DNA of 64,000 nucleotides, taken from the NCBI RefSeq assembly GCF_947500695.1, contig NZ_CANMSS010000003.1:372001-436000 (forward strand), written 5' to 3'. The position numbers and the translations under genes were made by a program. The DNA is from an uncultured Pseudoteredinibacter sp. GTDB taxonomy: Bacteria; Pseudomonadota; Gammaproteobacteria; Pseudomonadales; Cellvibrionaceae. Under the pieces are notes generated by a model, which was given only the letters and a program-made list of their open reading frames with translations, made no database searches and was not told the origin of the DNA. Positions 1 to 9,908 of the stretch are shown piece by piece (position 1 is the first letter of the stretch; each line of letters begins with the position of its first letter).

Positions 1-540
1 CGTCACAATGTTGCCAATGCTTTGGCGGCAGCAAGCTGTGCCTATGCTTGCTCTGTGTCGCTGGAAACTATCGTGCAAGGTTTGTCTTCGGCGAAAAATG
101 CTGCGGGCAGAATGCAGCGCTTTGAGCATTCTACGGGCGCTCAAATTATTGATGATAGCTATAACGCCAATCCAGGATCAGTTCAGGCCGCAATCGATAT
201 GCTAGCCGATCAGGAAGGGAGAACGATTTTGGTTTTGGGTGATATGGGCGAGTTGGGGCCTGAAGAGAAAAAACTTCATAGAAAGGTTGGTCAGTATGCA
301 CAGGATAAGGCTATCTCAGCTTTGTTCTGTGTTGGCGATTTGTCAAAGCATGCTGCTAGCAAATGTAGTGCCGGAAAGCACTTTCAAGATAAGCGCAGTT
401 TGATTGAAGAATTAAAATCAGAATTATCGAGCTCTTGCACAGTGCTTGTTAAAGGTTCGCGTAGTGCGGCAATGGAAGAGGTTGTACAGGCTCTGATGTC
501 TGCTGCCGAAAATAATAAATCCCCGGGGGTGTCATGTTAG
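1..540 (+). CDS. murF: UDP-MurNAc-tripeptide--D-Ala-D-Ala ligase, C-terminal part
   Basis: This is the 3' end of murF; the reading frame is open from base 1, so the start lies outside the window. MurF adds D-Ala-D-Ala to UDP-MurNAc-tripeptide in the cytoplasm, the last step in building the soluble peptidoglycan precursor. The visible 179 residues are the C-terminal Mur ligase domain, with the typical [10 protein letters not shown] segment near residue 50 of the visible part and a VLGDMGELG segment. The stop overlaps the mraY start by 7 bases, as expected in a translationally coupled dcw operon. The catalytic ATP-binding domain is not in the window. Confidence 0.95.
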   Translation, partial: RHNVANALAAASCAYACSVSLETIVQGLSSAKNAAGRMQRFEHSTGAQIIDDSYNANPGSVQAAIDMLADQEGRTILVLGDMGELGPEEKKLHRKVGQYAQDKAISALFCVGDLSKHAASKCSAGKHFQDKRSLIEELKSELSSSCTVLVKGSRSAAMEEVVQALMSAAENNKSPGVSC

Positions 541-1616
541 TTTGGTTGGCTGAGTACCTGCAGCAATATGTGAGTGGCTTCGCTGTTATTCAGTATCTAA
601 CGATGCGGGCAATCTTAGGGGTGATGACAGCCTTAGGATTATCCTTGTGGTTAGGTCCTTGGATGATTCGCCGTTTAAACAGCCTGCAAATTGGGCAAGC
701 TGTGCGTGATGATGGTCCTGAATCCCACCTAAGCAAAAGTGGTACCCCAACAATGGGTGGCACTTTAATTTTGGCCAGCATCTTTATTTCAGCGCTGCTT
801 TGGTCGGATTTAAGCAATCGTTATGTATGGGTCGTTTTGGCTGTAACGGCCATTTTTGGCGCCGTTGGCTGGGTCGATGATTATCGCAAGGTGGTGGAGA
901 ATAATTCTCGTGGCTTGCCTGCTCGCTGGAAATATTTCTGGCAGTCAATCGGTGGCTTGGGGGCTGCATATTTTTTGTATAGCACTGCAATCAGCCCTGT
1001 TGAAACACAATTGATTTTTCCGTTTTTCAAACATGCTGTATTGGATCTCGGTATCTTCTACATAGTGCTGACCTACTTTGTGGTAGTCGGCTCTAGTAAC
1101 GCGGTTAACTTAACTGATGGTCTTGATGGCTTGGCCATTATGCCAACGGTCATGGTGGGCGGCGCACTGGGGGTTATCGCCTATTTGGCCGGTAACGCGA
1201 ATTTCGCCGAGTATCTGAATATACCTTATGTTGAAGGTGCCGGTGAGCTGGTAGTTTTTTGTGCTGCATTGGGAGGCGCCGGCTTGGGCTTCTTATGGTT
1301 TAACACTTATCCAGCGCAAGTATTTATGGGTGATGTTGGCGCTCTAGCACTTGGTGCGGCGCTGGGCATAATCGCGGTTATCGTAAGGCACGAGATCGTC
1401 TTCTTCATTATGGGAGGCGTATTCGTGATGGAAACTGTCTCTGTAATTTTGCAAGTGGGCTCCTACAAATTGACAGGGCGCCGGATCTTCAGAATGGCGC
1501 CCTTGCATCACCACTTTGAATTAAAGGGCTGGCCAGAGCCAAGGGTTATTGTGCGCTTTTGGATTATTACGGTGATGCTGGTGATGTTTGGTTTGGCGAC
1601 ATTAAAGCTGCGCTAG
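534..1616 (+). CDS. mraY: Phospho-N-acetylmuramoyl-pentapeptide transferase
   Basis: MraY transfers phospho-MurNAc-pentapeptide from UDP to undecaprenyl phosphate in the inner membrane, forming lipid I. The 360-residue length is that of the family. Visible signatures are the early [10 protein letters not shown] segment, the VDDYRK aspartates, the [10 protein letters not shown] motif near residue 195 and the APLHHHFE histidine motif near residue 325. About ten hydrophobic segments alternate with short loops. The start overlaps the end of murF, and murD follows after a 40-base gap. Confidence 0.97.
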   Translation: MLVWLAEYLQQYVSGFAVIQYLTMRAILGVMTALGLSLWLGPWMIRRLNSLQIGQAVRDDGPESHLSKSGTPTMGGTLILASIFISALLWSDLSNRYVWVVLAVTAIFGAVGWVDDYRKVVENNSRGLPARWKYFWQSIGGLGAAYFLYSTAISPVETQLIFPFFKHAVLDLGIFYIVLTYFVVVGSSNAVNLTDGLDGLAIMPTVMVGGALGVIAYLAGNANFAEYLNIPYVEGAGELVVFCAALGGAGLGFLWFNTYPAQVFMGDVGALALGAALGIIAVIVRHEIVFFIMGGVFVMETVSVILQVGSYKLTGRRIFRMAPLHHHFELKGWPEPRVIVRFWIITVMLVMFGLATLKLR

Positions 1617-1656
1617 ATTTAGAACAGCACAAAACAAAAGTTGAACAGAGAATAGT

Positions 1657-3018
1657 ATGCTAATAGGTAGCGACAAAATGATAGCGATTGTGGGTCTAGG
1701 ACTCACTGGGCTGTCCTATGCGCGTTACTTAGAGGCCAAGGGCATTGCTTTTGTGGTTATGGATACCCGTAAGCAGCCGCCTATGTTGAATCAGTTTGAA
1801 GAAGAATTTGCAGACAGCGCTTATTTACGTGCTGTGCATCTTGGTGGCTTGCACCAGGAAAACTTGATGGCGGCCAGTGAGATTTTGCTTAGCCCGGGTT
1901 TCCCAATGGCTGACTCAGCTCTGCAAGCTGCTATTGATGCTGGTATAAAAGTTCATGGCGATATGTCTCTGTTTGCAGAGCAGTGTGAAGGCGACATTGT
2001 TGCCATTACCGGTTCGAACGCAAAGAGTACGGTGACAGCTTGGCTAGCCCATATGGCTGAAAAAGCAGCTATTGATTTTGCCGTTGGTGGCAATATCGGT
2101 ACGGCAGTGCTATCTCTGCTGGAGCAGCCTAAAAAGTCTTTGTACATTTTAGAGCTTTCCAGCTTTCAGTTAGAGGCGACGCCTCAGCTTAATGCAAAAG
2201 TTGCCACCATCCTCAATGTTAGCGCTGACCATCAAGATCGCTATGAGGGAATGGCGGCTTATCATCAGGCCAAGCAAAAAGTATATCGCGGTGCGCAGAA
2301 TATCGTTTTTAATCGCCATGACCCGCTGACACAAGCACTCATGGCTCAAGGCGTTTCGGCTATTAGCTTTGGTCTTAATGAGCCTGACTTAGGGCAGTAT
2401 GGTGTCCGCTTACGTGATGGCGTGGAGTATTTGGCTAAAGGTTTAGATCTGCTCTTGCCGGCGGCAAGCTTATCGTTACCTGGGCAACACAATGTGCAAA
2501 ATGCACTGGCCGCTTTGGCCCTGGGTGAGGCTGCCGGCCTGCCATTAGATGCCATGCTGGCCGCACTGCAAGATTTTTCAGGTTTGCCTCATCGCTGTGA
2601 GTTTGTTGCAACTGTAGCTGGCGTCGATTTTATTAATGATTCGAAAGGTACTAACACTGGCGCCAGTATTGCGGCATTGGAGGGCTTGGGGCCCAAACAA
2701 AAATTAGTATTGATCGCGGGTGGCGTTGGTAAGGGTGCTAATTTTGATGAATTACGTACAGCTGTAGAAAAATACTGCCGTGCCCTTGTATGCATTGGTG
2801 AAGATGCCGCAAAAATTGCCGCTGCATTGGAGGGCTCTGTTGCAGACATCACTTTTGCCGATGATATGCCCTTCGCGGTAAAAGAAGCCTTTCGTTTAGC
2901 TCAGGTGGGTGATGCGGTACTGCTGTCGCCAGCTTGTGCCAGCTTCGATATGTTTGCCAGCTTTGAAGCGCGAGGTCAGGCATTTAAAGATGCTGTGCAG
3001 GAGGTGAGCCATGACTGA
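1657..3018 (+). CDS. murD: UDP-N-acetylmuramoylalanine--D-glutamate ligase
   Basis: MurD adds D-glutamate to UDP-MurNAc-L-Ala in the cytoplasm. The 453-residue protein has the N-terminal Rossmann-like UDP-binding segment (IVGLGLTGLS), the ATP-binding loop ITGSNAKST near residue 117 and the late FINDSKGTN segment of the Mur ligase family. The loop has Ala where many Mur ligases have Gly (GTNGKS); as I recall, pseudomonad MurD proteins share this, so I do not read it as a defect. An ATG seven codons downstream (1678) is an alternative start. The 3' end overlaps ftsW by 8 bases. Confidence 0.96.
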   Translation: MLIGSDKMIAIVGLGLTGLSYARYLEAKGIAFVVMDTRKQPPMLNQFEEEFADSAYLRAVHLGGLHQENLMAASEILLSPGFPMADSALQAAIDAGIKVHGDMSLFAEQCEGDIVAITGSNAKSTVTAWLAHMAEKAAIDFAVGGNIGTAVLSLLEQPKKSLYILELSSFQLEATPQLNAKVATILNVSADHQDRYEGMAAYHQAKQKVYRGAQNIVFNRHDPLTQALMAQGVSAISFGLNEPDLGQYGVRLRDGVEYLAKGLDLLLPAASLSLPGQHNVQNALAALALGEAAGLPLDAMLAALQDFSGLPHRCEFVATVAGVDFINDSKGTNTGASIAALEGLGPKQKLVLIAGGVGKGANFDELRTAVEKYCRALVCIGEDAAKIAAALEGSVADITFADDMPFAVKEAFRLAQVGDAVLLSPACASFDMFASFEARGQAFKDAVQEVSHD

Positions 3019-4267
3019 ATTGGCCGCCGTTAAACTTCCTGCCAAGCGCAAGCCAAAGGTCAGCAAGCAAGCAGCAAGTGCTTATGCTAGCCCGGCAATG
3101 GCGAGTGTCGATTGGCCATTGCTAACTCTACTGTGGGCGATTGTTTCTTGCGGAATTATTTTGGTGGCTTCTTCATCGGTGAGTATTGCTGATAGTTTGT
3201 TTGGGGATAGCCTGCATTTCGCTAAACGCCATACGGTTTATATTGTGCTGGGTATGATCGGCGCCTGTTTTATCGCGGCTTTACCGAGTCAATTATGGCG
3301 TCGATATGGACCGCTGTTTTTGTTGCTAGCGCTGATTTTACTGACCTTGGTTTTGGTGCCTGGTTTGGGTAAGCGAGTTAATGGTTCACAGCGTTGGTTT
3401 AATCTAGGTTTCATTACTGTGCAAGCTTCAGAGGTAGTGAAGTTTTGCGTGATTGTGTTTTTTGCGAGCTATTTAAGCCGACGCCAGGAAGATCTGCTAT
3501 ATGGCTGGAAAGGTTTTGGTATTTCCATTGCTAGTGTTGTGTTGATTGCGGCTTTATTAATTCTTGAGCCTGATTTCGGTAGTACGGTAGTTATTACCGT
3601 AACCGCTATGTCGATGTTATTTCTGGCTGGAGTTCGCTTGCACCAGTTCTTATTGTTGGTGCTATTGGGTGCGGGCGGCCTTGCTGTATTGGCGACCGCT
3701 ACACCTTATCGATTGCAGCGTTTGGTGAGTTATTTAGATCCTTGGGCTGATCAGTACGGCGGAGGCTATCAGTTAACTCAATCGCTGATTGCTTTTGGTC
3801 GTGGCGAATGGTTTGGCTCTGGCTTAGGGAACAGCATCCAAAAGCTGTTTTATTTACCTGAGGCTCATACCGATTTTATTTTTGCGATATTAGCTGAAGA
3901 ATTCGGCCTCTTAGGTGTGTTGCTAATGCTGGGCTTATTTGTAGCCTTTATCGCGCGTATTTTGGGGATTTCTCGCCGAGCTATGGCTGCGGACGATAAA
4001 TTTGCTGCCTTAGCATGCTTTGGTGTGGCAGCGATGTTCTCTACCCAGGTACTTATTAATGTTGGTGTGGCATCTGGTTTCTTGCCTACTAAGGGTTTGA
4101 CATTGCCTTTTGTTAGCTGGGGTGGCAGTAGTTTAATTGCAAACTTTGCGCTAATTGGTTTTATCCTGCGTTTGGATTGGGAGTTACGCCGAAACGCATT
4201 ATTAAAACCTAAGGTTAAACGCATGCCTCGTAAAAAGACAAAAGCCGTAGAGGAGTTGGCCGCATGA
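3011..4267 (+). CDS. ftsW: Septal peptidoglycan glycosyltransferase FtsW (SEDS family)
   Basis: FtsW polymerises lipid II at the division septum together with a class B penicillin-binding protein. The 418-residue protein has a basic, Lys-rich cytoplasmic N-terminus of about 40 residues followed by roughly ten membrane segments. SEDS signatures are visible: a GKRVNGSQRW segment near residue 120 and, near the C-terminus, GFLPTKGLTLPFVSWGGSS. It overlaps murD (8 bases) and murG (ATGA, 4 bases), so it is probably translationally coupled. The gene order murD-ftsW-murG supports FtsW over RodA. Confidence 0.96.
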   Translation: MTELAAVKLPAKRKPKVSKQAASAYASPAMASVDWPLLTLLWAIVSCGIILVASSSVSIADSLFGDSLHFAKRHTVYIVLGMIGACFIAALPSQLWRRYGPLFLLLALILLTLVLVPGLGKRVNGSQRWFNLGFITVQASEVVKFCVIVFFASYLSRRQEDLLYGWKGFGISIASVVLIAALLILEPDFGSTVVITVTAMSMLFLAGVRLHQFLLLVLLGAGGLAVLATATPYRLQRLVSYLDPWADQYGGGYQLTQSLIAFGRGEWFGSGLGNSIQKLFYLPEAHTDFIFAILAEEFGLLGVLLMLGLFVAFIARILGISRRAMAADDKFAALACFGVAAMFSTQVLINVGVASGFLPTKGLTLPFVSWGGSSLIANFALIGFILRLDWELRRNALLKPKVKRMPRKKTKAVEELAA

Positions 4268-5370
4268 CAGCGCAAGCCGCCAGCTTAGCAGGGCACAGTT
4301 ATTTATTAATGGCCGGAGGCACCGGTGGCCATGTCATTCCCGCGCTTACTGTAGCCAAAGAATTGCAGCAACGCGGTGCAGAGATTCAATGGTTAGGTAC
4401 ACGCAAAGGCATCGAATCAAAACTAGTACCTGCAGCAGGTATTGAGTTGCATTATTTAGATGTCGAAGGTGTACGTGGCAAAGGTATTGCGAGTTTATTA
4501 AAAGCACCTTTCCTTATTAATAAAGCCATAGCTCAGGCTGCGAAAGTTATTAGGCGTGTGCAGCCCAATGCTGTTTTGGGAATGGGAGGCTTTGCTTCCG
4601 GCCCTGGTGGTATAGCGGCCCGTTTGGCTGGCGTGCCCTTGATTATTCATGAGCAAAATGCTGTCGCGGGTACAACCAATTGCTTGCTGGCAAAGCTAGC
4701 AGCCACAAGAAAATTACAGGCTTTTCCTGGCGCATTAAAAGGGGCTGAGCAAACCGGTAATCCTATTCGCGAAGAGGTAAGCGAACTGTGGCGTGATGAT
4801 AAGCGTATCGAAGCTCGACTTGCCAGCGGCGCAAGCCCTCGCTTATTGGTTCTTGGTGGCAGCTTAGGCGCAATGGCGATCAACGAAATGATGCCGGCGG
4901 CTCTTAAGCAGTTGAGCAAAGAACAGCGGCCACAAGTGTGGCATCAATGTGGTGAGCGTCATTTATCGTCGTGCCGAGAAACGTATCAGTTGGCGAATGT
5001 AGATGCGCGAGTGGATGCCTTTATTGATGATATGGCGGCGGCTTATAGCTGGGCAGATTTTATTGTTTGTCGAGCGGGGGCTTTGACAGTTTCGGAAATT
5101 GCGGCGGTTGGTGTAGCAGCGGTATTCGTTCCATTCCCTCACGCAATTGATGATCATCAGACAAAAAATGCTCAGTGGTTGCTAGACGCAGGTGCAGCCA
5201 GAGTTATCCAGCAAAGTGAGCTGGACGTGGATAAATTGGCGAGTTTATTAGAAGAATTATTATCAGACCCTCAACTATTAGTAGAAATGGCAGCAAAAGG
5301 TCGTGCTCTTGCAAGCCCGAATGCTACCGAAAGGGTGGCTGATGTATGTGTGGAGGCCGGTCATGGCTGA
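4264..5370 (+). CDS. murG: UDP-GlcNAc:lipid I GlcNAc transferase
   Basis: MurG adds GlcNAc to lipid I to form lipid II on the cytoplasmic face of the inner membrane. The 368-residue GT28 enzyme begins with the glycine-rich loop [13 protein letters not shown] near residue 17. It also carries the [10 protein letters not shown] segment and, in the C-terminal donor domain, [15 protein letters not shown] and the [10 protein letters not shown] segment. It starts on the ATGA overlap with ftsW and overlaps the chosen murC start by 8 bases. Confidence 0.97.
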   Translation: MTAQAASLAGHSYLLMAGGTGGHVIPALTVAKELQQRGAEIQWLGTRKGIESKLVPAAGIELHYLDVEGVRGKGIASLLKAPFLINKAIAQAAKVIRRVQPNAVLGMGGFASGPGGIAARLAGVPLIIHEQNAVAGTTNCLLAKLAATRKLQAFPGALKGAEQTGNPIREEVSELWRDDKRIEARLASGASPRLLVLGGSLGAMAINEMMPAALKQLSKEQRPQVWHQCGERHLSSCRETYQLANVDARVDAFIDDMAAAYSWADFIVCRAGALTVSEIAAVGVAAVFVPFPHAIDDHQTKNAQWLLDAGAARVIQQSELDVDKLASLLEELLSDPQLLVEMAAKGRALASPNATERVADVCVEAGHG

Positions 5371-6787
5371 CTATGTGATTGATATACCGGAAATGCGCCG
5401 TATTCGTCGTATACATTTTATCGGTATAGGCGGTGCTGGCATGAGCGGCATTGCAGAGGTGTTGTTAAATCAGAATTATGAAATTTCTGGCTCCGATATT
5501 CGCGAGTCTGGTAATACCGTGCGCTTGCAGGCAATGGGTGCTCAGATTTTTATCGGACATAAAGCAGAGAATATTGATGGTGTAGATGTGGTGGTGAACT
5601 CCACCGCGATTGATGAGCAAAATCCTGAAATTATTTCGGCTCGTGCGAATCGTATTCCGATTGTTCGTCGTGCCGAAATGTTGGCCGAGCTGATGCGCTA
5701 TCGTCATGGTATAGCAGTAGCGGGCACCCATGGTAAGACAACCACTACGAGTTTGATTTCCTCTGTTTTGGCCGCAGGAGATAAAGATCCAACTTTTGTT
5801 ATTGGTGGCTTGTTAAATAGTGCGGGCAGTAATGCCAAGTTGGGTGCAAGTCGATACCTTGTTGCTGAAGCTGATGAAAGTGATGCTTCGTTTTTACATT
5901 TGCAGCCTATGGTCTCGGTTATTACCAACATCGAAGCGGATCATATGGATACCTATGAAGGTGATTTTGCCAAGCTCAAACACACCTTTGTGGAGTTTTT
6001 GCACAATCTGCCTTTTTATGGTTTGGCTGTCGTATGCGGTGACGATCCAGTAATTAATGAAATTTTGCCTGAAATTTCACGTCCAATATTGTCCTACGGT
6101 TTGTCAGAGCACAATGATTTCTACGCTTACGAGGTAGAGCAAGAAGGGATGCGCAGTACTTTTAAAGTGCGTCGCCCGGGAATCGAAGAAGATTTGTCCG
6201 TTAGTGTGTCCATGCCAGGCCTGCACAATGTATTGAATGCAACAGCGGCTATTGCCGTTGCTACCGATGAAGGCGTTGATGATAAGGCTATTCAAACTGG
6301 GCTTGCTCAATTTGAAGGTGTGGGTCGACGCTTTCAGGTTTATGGCGATATCGAAGTGGGCAGCGGAACAGCGATGTTGGTTGACGACTATGGTCATCAC
6401 CCAACTGAAGTGGCTGCCACAATTAAAGCGGTACGTGAAGGCTGGCCTGAACGTAGATTGCTGATGGTTTATCAACCGCATCGTTATTCTCGTACTCGTG
6501 ATTTGTACGAAGATTTTGTTGAAGTATTGTCGGCGGTTGATGCTTTGGTGTTGTTAGAAGTCTATAGCGCAGGCGAGGCCGTTGTGCCGGGCGCTGATGG
6601 TCGTAGCCTATGTCGCAGTATTCGAACTCGCGGCGCAGTAGACCCTGTATTTGCGGCAGAGCCAGAGCAAGTGCCTGAATTACTTGCCAATTTGGTTCGC
6701 CCTGGCGACATCGTGATTACTCAAGGTGCCGGTAATGTAGGGGCCTTGGCGACGACTTTGGCGAATAGCAAATTTGGTCGTCAGTAG
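5363..6787 (+). CDS. murC: UDP-N-acetylmuramate--L-alanine ligase
   Basis: MurC adds L-alanine to UDP-MurNAc, the first amino-acid addition of peptidoglycan precursor synthesis. I place the start at the ATG at 5363, eight bases inside murG and preceded by TGGAGG at 5351. The frame extends upstream to 5303, but that extension lies wholly within murG. The resulting 474-residue protein has [16 protein letters not shown] at the N-terminus, the ATP loop [10 protein letters not shown] near residue 120 and the DDYGHHPTE motif of the C-terminal domain. ddl follows directly with no murB, as in pseudomonads. Confidence 0.96.
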   Translation: MADYVIDIPEMRRIRRIHFIGIGGAGMSGIAEVLLNQNYEISGSDIRESGNTVRLQAMGAQIFIGHKAENIDGVDVVVNSTAIDEQNPEIISARANRIPIVRRAEMLAELMRYRHGIAVAGTHGKTTTTSLISSVLAAGDKDPTFVIGGLLNSAGSNAKLGASRYLVAEADESDASFLHLQPMVSVITNIEADHMDTYEGDFAKLKHTFVEFLHNLPFYGLAVVCGDDPVINEILPEISRPILSYGLSEHNDFYAYEVEQEGMRSTFKVRRPGIEEDLSVSVSMPGLHNVLNATAAIAVATDEGVDDKAIQTGLAQFEGVGRRFQVYGDIEVGSGTAMLVDDYGHHPTEVAATIKAVREGWPERRLLMVYQPHRYSRTRDLYEDFVEVLSAVDALVLLEVYSAGEAVVPGADGRSLCRSIRTRGAVDPVFAAEPEQVPELLANLVRPGDIVITQGAGNVGALATTLANSKFGRQ

Positions 6788-6805
6788 AGTGTATTGAGTT
6801 AGATT

Positions 6806-7774
6806 ATGAAGCAAGTAGAACAAAACATACTGAACGATAAAAGCGCCTTAGCGAAAAAGTTGTCTGCTATGGGGCGCGTGGCTGTTTTGTTGGGTGGTGA
6901 TTCCGCTGAGCGCGAAGTGTCTTTGCAAAGTGGCGCCGCTATTTTAGCTGCATTGCAAAACCTATCAGTGGATGCTTTTGCAATGGATATCGGCAGCAAT
7001 GCTATTGAAGCTTTAAAGCAAGAAAAGCCAGATCATGCTTTTATCGCTCTGCATGGCGGTGCTGGCGAAGATGGTCGTATACAGGCTTTGTTGGGTTATA
7101 TGGAGATCCCTTATACCGGTAGTGCTGTAAATGCCTCAGCCCACGCAATGGATAAGCTGCGTTGTAAATATTTGTGGCGTGGTATGGGACTGAGTACAGC
7201 GGACTTTTGCGAGCTTGATTCTGACAGTGACTGGGCAGAGATTATGACTCGCCTTGGCGGCTCAGTCATGGTTAAGCCTGCCAGTGAAGGCTCCAGTATT
7301 GGTATGGCTCCGGCGCACAGCGCTGAAGAATTGCAAAAGGCTTTTGTTGAAGCCTCGAAATACGATAAATGTGTTATCGCTGAACGTTTGATTCGCGGAG
7401 CAGAATTCACCGTGGCGGTATTATCTGATGAGGTGCTACCGGCGATCAAGTTGGAAACCGATAATCAGTTTTACGACTACGACGCTAAATATATTTCTGA
7501 TGAAACTCGCTATTTGTGCCCTTGCGGTTTGCCAGATGAAAAAGAGCAAGAATTAAAAGCTCTGGCCAAGCGTGCTTTTGATAGCTTGGGCTGTAAAGAC
7601 TGGGGTCGGGTTGATGTTATGGCCGATGAGCAGGGTAAGTTTTATGTTCTCGAAGTAAATACGGTACCTGGTATGACCAGTCATAGTTTGGTGCCGATGG
7701 CGGCGAAGGCTGCAGGTAAGGACTTTGAGCACCTGGTTGCACAAGTTTTATATAGCAGTGTGATTAATCATTAA
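6806..7774 (+). CDS. ddlB: D-alanine--D-alanine ligase
   Basis: Ddl joins two D-alanines with ATP to make the dipeptide used by MurF. The 322-residue ATP-grasp protein shows the VLLGGDSAEREVSL N-terminal segment, VKPASEGSSIG in the central ATP-binding domain and the C-terminal EVNTVPGMTSHSL segment that holds the metal ligands. It lies 18 bases after murC and 15 bases before ftsQ, the usual place of ddlB. The N-terminus has about 20 extra residues before the conserved core; an internal ATG at 6869 could be the real start, but the upstream ATG keeps the operon spacing. Confidence 0.95.
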   Translation: MKQVEQNILNDKSALAKKLSAMGRVAVLLGGDSAEREVSLQSGAAILAALQNLSVDAFAMDIGSNAIEALKQEKPDHAFIALHGGAGEDGRIQALLGYMEIPYTGSAVNASAHAMDKLRCKYLWRGMGLSTADFCELDSDSDWAEIMTRLGGSVMVKPASEGSSIGMAPAHSAEELQKAFVEASKYDKCVIAERLIRGAEFTVAVLSDEVLPAIKLETDNQFYDYDAKYISDETRYLCPCGLPDEKEQELKALAKRAFDSLGCKDWGRVDVMADEQGKFYVLEVNTVPGMTSHSLVPMAAKAAGKDFEHLVAQVLYSSVINH

Positions 7775-7789
7775 GGGCTGGTTTTAGTT

Positions 7790-8584
7790 ATGAGTCAGTC
7801 GCGACAAAGAGGGGCGGTAAGAAAGCCCAATGCCGAGCCAAAGCTGAAGCGTGAAATTCGCTGGGGCTATTATGGCAGCATGACTCTATTGTTGGCGCTG
7901 GTTGCGGCATTGGTAGTTTTTGGTCGGCAGCCATTACTGGAAACTGTTGATAGACCCGTGGCCAAGGTGGCCATTGAAGGTGAATTTAGGTTTATTAAGA
8001 AAGAGGTTTTAAGCGAGCGAGTAAAACCCTTAATTGATCGCAGCTTTTTGCAGCTTAAGTTGGCGGCGATCAAAAGTGAGCTGGAAGAAGAGGCTTGGGT
8101 GGCGCGCGTCGTTCTGAGTCGGAATTGGCCGGATCAGCTTACGGTAAAAGTATTTGAAGAAGTCCCTATTGCTCGCTGGGATGACTACGGCTTTTTAAGC
8201 GCACAGGGCAAGGTTGTTAAGGCGCCGGATGCTAGCGAGCTGCTAAAAGATTTACCAAAGCTTAATGGCCCAAAAGAATCGGCCGCTTTGGTGATGAGTA
8301 GTTTTAAAAGGTTTAATCAGTTGCTGTCGAGCTACGACTTAACGGTAACTGAGTTGTCAGCTAACGATCGTATGTCTTGGCAGTTAAAGCTGGACAACGG
8401 ATGGTTGTTAAAGCTGGGGCGAGATCAACTGGTTGAAAAGATGCAGCGCTTATTGGCGGTGTACCCAAGATCCTTAAAAGATAAAGTGGCGCAGATTGCA
8501 GCGATTGATTTGCGTTATGAAAATGGATTTTCAGTTAGTTGGCGCGAGCCTATAAATGAATTGGCGGCAGCGCCTTCACGTTGA
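7790..8584 (+). CDS. ftsQ: Cell division protein FtsQ
   Basis: FtsQ is a bitopic inner-membrane divisome protein that links early components to FtsL/FtsB. The 264-residue protein has a basic cytoplasmic tail of about 28 residues and one membrane segment around residues 28-45. A POTRA-type domain follows at about 55-125, with VAKVAIEGEFRFI at its start. The LSRNWPDQL segment (WP motif) is a family landmark. Its place between ddl and ftsA fixes the identity despite low sequence conservation in this family. Confidence 0.93.
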   Translation: MSQSRQRGAVRKPNAEPKLKREIRWGYYGSMTLLLALVAALVVFGRQPLLETVDRPVAKVAIEGEFRFIKKEVLSERVKPLIDRSFLQLKLAAIKSELEEEAWVARVVLSRNWPDQLTVKVFEEVPIARWDDYGFLSAQGKVVKAPDASELLKDLPKLNGPKESAALVMSSFKRFNQLLSSYDLTVTELSANDRMSWQLKLDNGWLLKLGRDQLVEKMQRLLAVYPRSLKDKVAQIAAIDLRYENGFSVSWREPINELAAAPSR

Positions 8585-8591
8585 ATTTGAG

Positions 8592-8613
8592 TGGCCACTA
8601 GGCCAACAGGGGA
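8592..8613 (+). promoter_or_regulatory. Small hairpin and ribosome binding site ahead of ftsA
   Basis: A perfect five-base inverted repeat (TGGCC, loop ACTA, GGCCA) spans 8592-8605 and is followed at once by CAGGGGAAT, the ftsA ribosome binding site seven bases before the ATG. In the mRNA the hairpin would sit directly against the Shine-Dalgarno sequence. Its effect on translation is inference only; the stem is short. Confidence 0.4.
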
Positions 8614-8619
8614 ATATAA

Positions 8620-9846
8620 ATGGCAAATTCAAGCGAAAACAAAATGATTGTTGGCTTGGATATCGGCACTTCAAAAGTCGTCGCGATTGTTGGCGAGATT
8701 GGTGTTGATGGTCAGTTGGAAGTTGTAGGTATTGGTTCTCACCGCTCTAATGGTTTGAAAAAGGGCGTGGTGGTGAATATTGAATCGACTGTGCAGTCTA
8801 TCCAGCGAGCGGTTGAAGAAGCTGAACTGATGGCGGGTTGCCAGATTCATTCTGTATACGCGGGTATCGCGGGTAGCCATATTCGCAGTATGAATTCCCA
8901 CGGTATTGTGGCCATTAAAGATCGTGAAGTGTTTAGTCAGGATGTTGATCGCGTAATCGACGCGGCACAGGCTGTGGCGATTCCGGCCGATCAAAAAATA
9001 CTTCATATCTTGCCGCAGGAATACTTGATCGATGAGCAAGAAGGTGTAAAAGAACCTCTAGGTATGTCGGGTGTCCGCCTTGAAGCGAAAGTGCATTTGG
9101 TGACTTGCGCACAAAACGCTGCGCAAAATATTGAGAAGTGCATTCGTCGTTGCGGATTAGAAGTAGAAGATATTATTTTGGAACAGCTAGCCTCGTCCTA
9201 TTCGGTGCTAACTGATGATGAAAAAGAGCTGGGTGTTTGCTTGGTAGATATAGGTGGTGGTACCACGGATATTGCCATCTTTACCGAAGGTTCCATTCGC
9301 CATACCGGTGTAATTCCGATTGCCGGCGATCAGGTTACTAACGATATAGCAATGGCATTACGCACGCCTACGCCACACGCCGAAGAAATTAAAATTAAAT
9401 ACGCGTGTGCCTTGGCTAAGCTAACAGGTGCTGATGAAACCATAAAAGTGCCAAGTGTTGGTGATCGCGAACCGCGTGATTTGTCTCGCCAAGCTTTGGC
9501 CGAGGTTGTTGAGCCTCGTTACGATGAACTGTTTACCCTGGTGCAAGCTGAGTTACGCCGCAGTGGTTATGAAGATTTGGTAGCAGCCGGCATTGTGTTG
9601 ACTGGTGGAACATCAAAAATGGAAGGAGTCGTCGAGCTTGCCGAAGAAATCTTCCATATGCCAGTTCGCTTGGGTGCGCCTCAAAACGTAACTGGCCTAA
9701 GCGATATTGTAAACAATCCTATTTATTCAACTGGCGTTGGCTTGTTGAATTACGGAATTAACCAACAGCAGGAAGGAAAAGCTGCGAATTATAGTAGTAA
9801 GGAAGCTCCTACAAGTATGTGGGAAAAATTTAAAAATTTATTTTAA
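8620..9846 (+). CDS. ftsA: Cell division protein FtsA
   Basis: FtsA is an actin-fold ATPase that anchors FtsZ filaments to the inner membrane. The 408-residue protein has the phosphate-1 loop VGLDIGTSKV at the N-terminus, the VDIGGGTTDIAIF phosphate-2 motif near residue 210 and the adenosine motif VLTGGTSKMEG near residue 328. The last residues (MWEKFKNLF) form the short amphipathic helix that binds membrane. A strong ribosome binding site precedes it. It sits between ftsQ and ftsZ as in nearly all relatives. Confidence 0.97.
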   Translation: MANSSENKMIVGLDIGTSKVVAIVGEIGVDGQLEVVGIGSHRSNGLKKGVVVNIESTVQSIQRAVEEAELMAGCQIHSVYAGIAGSHIRSMNSHGIVAIKDREVFSQDVDRVIDAAQAVAIPADQKILHILPQEYLIDEQEGVKEPLGMSGVRLEAKVHLVTCAQNAAQNIEKCIRRCGLEVEDIILEQLASSYSVLTDDEKELGVCLVDIGGGTTDIAIFTEGSIRHTGVIPIAGDQVTNDIAMALRTPTPHAEEIKIKYACALAKLTGADETIKVPSVGDREPRDLSRQALAEVVEPRYDELFTLVQAELRRSGYEDLVAAGIVLTGGTSKMEGVVELAEEIFHMPVRLGAPQNVTGLSDIVNNPIYSTGVGLLNYGINQQQEGKAANYSSKEAPTSMWEKFKNLF

Positions 9847-9908
9847 TGCTGAATTTTCAGCGAGACCATTTTTCAAAGTGTTACTGAGGAAAAACAAAGG
9901 GGAAAGAT

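Noticed and set aside
5303-5362. 20-codon upstream extension of murC
   Set aside because: It lies inside murG; the ATG at 5363 has TGGAGG upstream and gives the expected MurC N-terminus.
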